This document shows positions 7,692 to 12,500 of a stretch of DNA of 12,500 bases, piece after piece. The translations under genes and the position numbers were made by a program. Position 1 is the first letter of the stretch. The number at the start of each line of letters is the position of its first letter. This stretch comes from Eimeria necatrix. Its lineage: Eukaryota > Apicomplexa > Conoidasida > Eucoccidiorida > Eimeriidae. The DNA lies in NCBI RefSeq assembly GCF_000499385.1, contig NW_013655295.1, positions 1-12,500 of the forward strand. Reading direction: 5' to 3'. The notes beneath the pieces are model-generated. The model was not told the DNA's origin, searched no databases, and saw only the letters and a program-made list of their open reading frames with translations.

Positions 7692-7804
7692 TGCAGCACA
7701 AGAGCTGAAGCAAATGAATTCTGGGAGCCTTCATTCATTGTAGTACTAACCAAGCAGCGCAGCAGCGCCGTTCCTGATAGCACCCCTCACACTGCAGCAG
7801 CAGC

Positions 7805-7838
<34 letters not shown>

Positions 7839-7895
7839 GCAGCAAGAGCAGCAAGAGCAGCAGCAGCAAGAGCAGCAGCAGCTGCCTCAGGGTAG
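7692..7895 (+). other. Weak candidate exon
   Basis: A (CTG)8 tract (7665-7688) ends in CAG, as at the SF1 acceptors. It is followed by about 35 non-repetitive codons beginning CSTRAEANEFWEPSFIVVL, then an Ala tract in GCA frame and a possible donor GTAGAT near 7891. The layout copies that of the SF1 exons, but no partner exon or known domain is seen. Confidence 0.15.
7795..7878. repeat. Interrupted CAG tract
   Basis: CAG units broken by TAG and AAG triplets. Confidence 0.9.
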
Positions 7896-8007
7896 ATACA
7901 CCCCGCATCTCTGTTCGCCCCCTCTTTAATTCAAATTGGCATTTCTGTCTTTTTGAATTTGCTTCGATTTATTCTTTTAAAATAAAATAAGCCCTGAGGT
8001 AAACAGA

Positions 8008-8037
8008 ATAATAAATAATAATAATATAATAATAGTA

Positions 8038-8082
<45 letters not shown>

Positions 8083-8116
8083 GTAATAATAATAATAATA
8101 GTAATAATAATAATAA
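8008..8116. repeat. (AAT)n tract
   Basis: About 110 bases of ATA/AAT units with a few AGT interruptions. Its minus-strand poly-Tyr and poly-Ile open frames are products of the repeat. Confidence 0.95.
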
Positions 8117-8258
8117 CCAGAGTTTTTAAATCCAAAAAAATAGAAAAAAAAATAAATGAAATAAAATAAATTTTCCAAACATACACCCCAACAGCCAAAT
8201 TGCCAGCAGCACTTTTAGTTCTCTTTACCTCCATTAAAGTTTTGTTTATCCGAATAAC

Positions 8259-8259
<1 letters not shown>

Positions 8260-8294
<35 letters not shown>

Positions 8295-8390
8295 CGCAGC
8301 AGCAGCAGCAGCAGCACGTAACAGGAGCAGCAGCGGCACGCGACAGTAGCAGCAGCAGCACGCAACAGCAGCAGCAGCTGCAGGAGGAAA
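8260..8390. repeat. CAG-rich tract with CACG breaks
   Basis: (CAG)11 at 8260-8292 is followed by CAG runs separated by ACG, ACA and GCG triplets. No gene is supported around it (7900-8570). Confidence 0.85.
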
Positions 8391-8574
8391 TAGAAAGTGA
8401 AGATCAGCAGGTCTTTTGCGTCGCCCTAGAAGCAGCAGCAGAATCTTGCAAATGAGCAAATCTTCTCAGTTTAATTCCCTGATTGTATCTTTTGCCAGCA
8501 AGGAGCAGCAAGACAAATAAAGAAACCCAAAATGGCCCAATGCCTAAAAACCCTTTCAAGACAAACCGCCTTCT

Positions 8575-8843
8575 AAACCCTAAACCCTAAACCCTAGTCC
8601 TGAGGTGCATGCAGCAGCAAAACAAAACCCTAAACCCTCGTTTTAATTTCTTTTTGCTTTTCAATACCCCAAACCCTAGAAGGCCACGGCTGTTTCCCGC
8701 AGTGTCTGTACACTGGAGGCCCCAGCAACTCAGTCTCTAAACCCTAAACCCTAAACCCTCGAGTTTGGCCCTCCTGAAGGCCCAAACCCTAAACCCTAAA
8801 CCCTAAATCCGCGTGTTTGGCCCTCCTGAATACCCTAAACCCT
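8575..8843. repeat. Cluster of interrupted telomere-like islands
   Basis: Exact AAACCCT units occur at 8575-8595 (3), 8625-8638 (2), 8739-8759 (3), 8784-8804 (3) and 8837-8843 (1), all C-rich on plus. A 16-base segment starting GTTTGGCCCTCC is present at 8763 and again at 8815, so part of the cluster grew by a 52-base duplication. Confidence 0.9.
8702..8713. repeat. Variant palindrome GTGTCTGTACAC
   Basis: Reverse complement of the 3825 variant. Outer bases CA and TG extend the symmetry to 8700-8715. It sits inside the telomere-like cluster. Confidence 0.65.
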
Positions 8844-8978
8844 AGCTGGAGGCCTAGCCCTCCCTGCCGCGCAACAGCCACAAAAGGCCAGCAAAAAGAG
8901 TGGAAATGCTGCGGAATTAAATAAATGAAAAAAGCAAATTGAATTCTGAACTGCTGCTCAGTGCTGCTCAGCAGCTGC

Positions 8979-8992
8979 GGTGTACGTACACC
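8979..8992. repeat. GGTGTACGTACACC palindrome
   Basis: Perfect 14-base palindrome, after GCAGCTGC. Confidence 0.9.
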
Positions 8993-9379
8993 TGGAGAAG
9001 TAGCGCTGCGTGGCTGCCGAAGCTGCTGCGCGGAAATCCGAAAAGAAAGCCTTTTTAAAGGATTTAAAGTTGAAATATATTTAAAATTTAATGTTTTAAA
9101 CATTAATTTGTTTTAAAATATCAAATTAAACATCTCCAAAGGGCTGGATCGGCCTGGCACGAACCGGTCCCGGGCTTGTCGGCGGGCGGCGCCTCAGGTT
9201 CCACGGAAAGACAGTCTTTTTTTGCGAAATGAACCGTTTAATTTGATTTAATTTAATGTAGTTATGTTTAATTATTTAATTATGTTTATTTTCACTTTAT
9301 TTTATTTAATTTCATTTTATTTTAACACTCGCGCAAACCCCCGCTCACCTCGGGCCACTCGACGCACGCTCCGCGCGCA

Positions 9380-9391
9380 GTGTACGTACAC
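9380..9391. repeat. GTGTACGTACAC palindrome
   Basis: Perfect 12-base palindrome, between GCGCA and CCCAGC. Confidence 0.9.
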
Positions 9392-9505
9392 CCCAGCAAC
9401 CGGCCACTCAAAGAGGCCTTTCACTTCGCATTTTGATCCATTAGAATTCAGCATTTATTTCAGAAGCAGTTGGGAGTCATTGCAAGCTCCAAGCTGCGCA
9501 AATGG

Positions 9506-9556
9506 GGCCTTTTGTTGCGCAATTTCTCCGCATTTCTGCGGAGAAATTAAAAGGCC
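9506..9556. other. Long bulged hairpin
   Basis: AATTTCTCCGCA (9521-9532) and TGCGGAGAAATT (9537-9548) pair perfectly around the loop TTTC. Outside them GGCCTTTT (9506-9513) pairs with AAAAGGCC (9549-9556). The stem is 20 base pairs with one 7-base bulge (9514-9520). It could be a structured RNA or a DNA cruciform. Strand cannot be assigned. Confidence 0.7.
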
Positions 9557-9581
9557 AAACTCCTAATAATTGCACACGTTC

Positions 9582-9603
9582 TTGGGGTGTACGTACACCC
9601 CAA
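9582..9603. repeat. 22-base palindrome around TGTACGTACA
   Basis: Longest perfect member of the family: the core is flanked by TTGGGG on the left and CCCCAA on the right. Confidence 0.9.
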
Positions 9604-9815
9604 AAACGCCACCAACGCCAATTTCCCCCATTTCCCCCCGGGCTCTTCTGGGAAGAACTTGCGGGGCTTTCTTCAGTCATTTTGTTCTCTTGAAGTCAAG
9701 AGTCACTTCTTCTCATGAAAAGAAGTTCAATCGCCTGTTTTTAGGCTCTTTGCCCCCGGTTCCGGGGGCCCCCACATCTCCAGGGCCCCCCCTTCGCCAC
9801 CGAGATCCCCACCAC

Positions 9816-9887
9816 TTGGGGGCCCCCCTTGGGGCCCCCCTTGGGGCCCCCCTTGGGGCCCCCTTGGGGCCCCCCTTGGGGCCCCCC
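9816..9887. repeat. 12-bp GC minisatellite, six units
   Basis: TTGGGGCCCCCC units start at 9816, 9829, 9841, 9853, 9864 and 9876 (spacing 11-13). They lie in a wider GGGGCCC-rich block from about 9766 to 9915. The Gly-Ala-Pro-Leu frame through it is a repeat product. Confidence 0.9.
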
Positions 9888-10090
9888 GAGCTCCCTTTGC
9901 TGCTTGGGGGCCCCCCGTGACCACCGGCGTGACCACTGGACCTTCCCGCCGCCCCCTCCGCCCTCCCCTGGGGCCATTTGGCCTTGTGGATCTTTAAATG
10001 GTTTTATTTCGGAAATAAAATTTCAAAGTTTCGAAGAAAAGCCGAAATGGCTTTTTGCGGCTCTCGCGTGGCCCCCAGCGGTGGCTCCAT

Positions 10091-10106
10091 TGTACGTACA
10101 GACACC
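10091..10106. repeat. Compound palindrome TGTACGTACAGACACC
   Basis: The TGTACGTACA core runs into AGACACC, so both half-site types of the family meet in one copy. Confidence 0.75.
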
Positions 10107-10302
10107 TGGCGGCCCCACACGCGAAGTTCTGCTCCAAATGGCTTTATTTGAATTCTTTTTGGCGAAATTTTGAATTTAAAAAATAAATAATTCAAAAATT
10201 AATCTTTTAAATGCCTTTAAGCCCTTTCTCGCCCACTAATTTGCCCGCTGCGCCCCAGAAGCAGAGGGAGTTGCCGCCTCGAGCGCCCGAGCTGGCTGGG
10301 GT

Positions 10303-10320
10303 CGGGTGTACGTACACCCG
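10303..10320. repeat. 18-base palindrome CGGGTGTACGTACACCCG
   Basis: Perfect palindrome of the family with CGG/CCG arms. Confidence 0.9.
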
Positions 10321-10631
10321 GCGGCTGGAAGCGTTTTAAATAGTTCATTTTGACTTTTAAAATTAATTTTAAATAAAATAAAAAATAAAAAAACGAAAAA
10401 AACGGAGAAATTGCTGCTCACTGGACTGCAGCGCAGTGAGCGACGCAGCGCCCACCGAAGCACCCGCGATGGTTGCAGTGTGAAGAACTCTTCCGGACTT
10501 CTTTTATTTAAATTATTTACTTTAAATTATTTACTTTAATTTGAATTATTATTTTGTTTTCACTTTTTAAATTAAATTAAATAACGCCCAAGAGAAGAAC
10601 AGCTGGTGCAGACCGACGCCGCTTAAAATGG

Positions 10632-10645
10632 GGTGTACAGACACC
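10632..10645. repeat. Variant palindrome GGTGTACAGACACC
   Basis: Same AGACAC variant as at 3825, with GG/CC ends. Confidence 0.7.
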
Positions 10646-11048
10646 TCGCGCCGCAGTCACCGCCAGACAGACAACGAAAGCCTCCGTTCCACTTTGTGAC
10701 TTCGACAAACAAATTAAACATTTTATTTAACTTTTATTAATCTTTTTATTATTACTATTATTGTTAATTCTAATTGGGTCTTGGAAAATGAAATATTCGC
10801 ATTTTCTCCCAGGTCTTTTCCTTCAACCCAAAACCCCAAAAGATCTTTTTTGATTTTTATTTGGCAGTTTTTGGGGGAAACGGAAAAGCTTTTAATCCTC
10901 TTTTTAGATTTCTTCTTTTCTTTTATTCTCCGGAATAATTTATCGCAAAAAAAGCCAAAATGGAGCTTCAAATGGACCACTTTTGGCACTTTTGCATGCA
11001 CTCTGAGGCAACAAAAGAAGGACTAATTTGTGTGTTGAGTCGGGGCCC

Positions 11049-11357
11049 TGTGTCTAGTACCCTTGGGGGCCCCCGGAGCCCCCAGGGTCTAGTACCCTTT
11101 GGGGGCCCCGGGGCCCCCTGTGTCTAGTACCCTTGGGGGCCCCCGGGTGTAGTACCCTTGGGGGCCCCCGGGGCCCCCGGGGCCCCCAGGGTCTAGTACC
11201 CTTGGGGGCCCCCGGGGCCCCCAGGGTCTAGTACCCTTGGGGGCCCCCGGGGCCCCCAGGGTCTAGTGCCCTTGAGGGCCCCCGGAGCCCCCAGGGTCTA
11301 GTACCCTTGGGGGCCCCCGGGGCCCCCGGGTGTAGTACCCCTGGGGGCCCCTGGGCA
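11049..11357. repeat. 35-bp GC minisatellite, nine units
   Basis: TAGTACCC (one copy TAGTGCCC) starts at 11055, 11090, 11125, 11150, 11194, 11229, 11264, 11299 and 11333. Most spacings are 34-35; one is 25 and the next 44, which points to unequal exchange. Between the TAGTAC boxes lie GGGGGCCCCCGGGGCCCCC-type self-complementary runs. A period of 35 does not keep a reading frame. Confidence 0.95.
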
Positions 11358-12020
11358 TGCAAGCTTAGAAGTCCTATTAAGGGGCCCATGAGCTGCAGCA
11401 CAAGAGCTTTAATTTGATGTAAGTTTGTTTTATTCTTTTGTAGCATTTGATTTAATTTAAAGAATTTGAAAAGGCAAGTAACTTAAATCAAAAAATAAAT
11501 GGAAATGAAGAGATATGAAGGGACTAAATGCCAGAAATTGCACTTTAATTGAAAGCTTTTATGGCAGCAATTGGCGCGTTCGATGGCCCCACACTTTGCC
11601 ATTAATGCCATTTTATTAACAGCTGATTTCCTCTTTTGTTAAATTCGAAATAACTCTTCAAAGAAAAGAAAAAGCTTTTTCTGAAGTAAAACTTTTCGCA
11701 TTTGGAAACTAACTGCACTCTAAGTTGTGGTTATTTGCGCAGTTTTATTTATTCAGATGAATTGTTTTATTCTTTAATTTCTTTTTTATTTTATAATTTG
11801 ATTTTGCTTCTTTGAAACTGGCAGAGTTCAATTCGAAATATGCATGCATGCATTTTTTGAATTGTCTGGCCTTACCACTTTTATTCTTTTATATTTATTG
11901 AAATATAAAAGAATAAAAGTGGCAATTAATTCCTTCAACAAAAGTAAAATTAATTCCGCAAATAAAAGTGATGATAAATTCTTTGAAGAATTCCTCGGGG
12001 TGTCGCGCAGTGCTCGCGTG
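11358..12020. other. AT-rich intergenic stretch
   Basis: No gene is supported. It contains TGCATGCATGCA at 11841-11852 and the hairpin at 11875-11922. Open frames here are short and lack recognisable sequence. Confidence 0.6.
11875..11922. other. Perfect 22-bp inverted repeat with 4-base loop
   Basis: The arms 11875-11896 (starting CCACTTTTATTC) and 11901-11922 (ending GAATAAAAGTGG) are exact reverse complements around the loop ATTG. As RNA on either strand it would be a near-ideal short hairpin. Confidence 0.9.
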
Positions 12021-12036
12021 AGGTGTACGTACACCT
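12021..12036. repeat. 16-base palindrome AGGTGTACGTACACCT
   Basis: Perfect palindrome of the family with A/T outer pair, in a GC-rich island. Confidence 0.9.
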
Positions 12037-12065
12037 GAGCACAGCGTAGGAACTAGACAAGGGAA

Positions 12066-12188
12066 AATGAACCAAAAGGCTCAAAACATGAATTAAAAGA
12101 TTTAAAAGATGAATAAAAAGGTTTTAAATGCAAATAAAAGGTTTAAATAGGAATAAAAGGGTTAAAATGTGAATTAAAAGCTCAAGTT
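12066..12188. repeat. Degenerate ~21-bp tandem repeat, about six units
   Basis: Units follow the pattern ATGAATNAAAAGGTTTAAA, with drift between copies and spacing of about 20-22 bases. Confidence 0.7.
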
Positions 12189-12283
12189 GAATCAAAGAAC
12201 GAACTGGATCTTCTGAACGAGCGAGACCTGCGGCGCGGCGTCGCTGGCGGCGTCCCGCGGGTTTGGCGGGAATTCAAAGAGGA

Positions 12284-12342
12284 AATTTGAATTTGAATTT
12301 GAATTTGAATTAAATTTTGAATTTAAATTCGAATTTAAATTC
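12284..12342. repeat. GAATTT-type simple repeat
   Basis: Hexamer GAATTT repeats pass into AATTTAAATTC palindromic units. GC-rich sequence with short CTG runs follows to the end of the window. Confidence 0.85.
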
Positions 12343-12500
12343 AAGATTTTAATTTCAAAATTAATTTAATTGCCTTTTCCACCTTCTCGCCGCCGCGGGG
12401 CTGCCGGCGGCCAGCCCCAAGCCCTGCTGCTGCGCCGGGCGCAGCAGCAGCGCAGCGGGAGTTTCTGCTGCTGCGCGTTCGAACTTAACTTCTTTTTTAT

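Larger units (their letters stand above)
8844..9505. other. Intergenic, alternating GC-rich and AT-rich blocks
   Basis: No protein-like frame is seen. GC-rich blocks near 8950-9040, 9140-9220 and 9330-9420 alternate with AT-rich ones, and two of the GC-rich blocks hold a TGTACGTACA palindrome. Confidence 0.6.
9916..11040. other. Intergenic, alternating GC-rich and AT-rich blocks
   Basis: No gene is supported. GC-rich blocks holding palindromes (10091, 10303, 10632) alternate with TTTAAATT-rich sequence. A short hairpin, GCTCACTG (10416-10423) with CAGTGAGC (10434-10441), lies in one of the GC blocks. Confidence 0.6.

Noticed and set aside
7969..8178. Poly-Tyr/poly-Ile minus-strand proteins
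   Set aside because: They are translations of the AAT repeat.
9140..9200. tRNA-like GC-rich segment
   Set aside because: No cloverleaf arms or T-loop consensus could be placed.
9570..9920. Pro/Leu/Gly-rich plus-strand protein
   Set aside because: It crosses a palindrome and a 12-base GC minisatellite, with no splice or domain support.

Overview
The window looks like nuclear DNA of an apicomplexan of the Eimeria type. It has many AGC/CAG triplet tracts, short interstitial telomere-like TTTAGGG/AAACCCT arrays, introns packed with microsatellites, proteins with long Ala, Gln and Ser runs, and many GCATGC sites. No prokaryotic operon signals, phage genes, tRNA, rRNA or CRISPR array were seen. 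The species cannot be fixed from the sequence alone.

Left third (1-3015, plus strand): the 3' part of a gene that I recognise as splicing factor 1 / branchpoint-binding protein (SF1/BBP). I reconstruct five exons: 100-152, 642-833, 1190-1724, 1871-1948 and 2177-2514. They keep one reading frame, carry a CX2CX4HX4C zinc knuckle and end in a Pro/Gly-rich tail. The KH domain must lie upstream of base 1. The introns hold telomere-like repeats, an 11-bp GCATGC array, and CAG or CTG tracts.

Middle (4258-6315, minus strand, tail-to-tail with SF1): one real but unrecognised gene. A long 3' exon (4258-5534) encodes Ala-, Gln- and Ser-tract-rich sequence around about 300 residues of ordinary helical protein. 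I propose a first exon at 6060-6315, joined across an intron of simple repeats; this join is an inference supported only by splice signals and phase.

Right half (6316-12500): no convincing gene. It holds CTG-rich low-complexity DNA to about 7230, then AT-rich and GC-rich blocks in alternation with telomere-like islands, two GC minisatellites, two strong hairpins and simple repeats. The most striking signal is a dispersed perfect palindrome with core TGTACGTACA, or a close variant, found 15 times in the window, mostly in non-coding DNA. I do not know of a described function for it. One copy forms the 3' splice site of the first visible SF1 exon.
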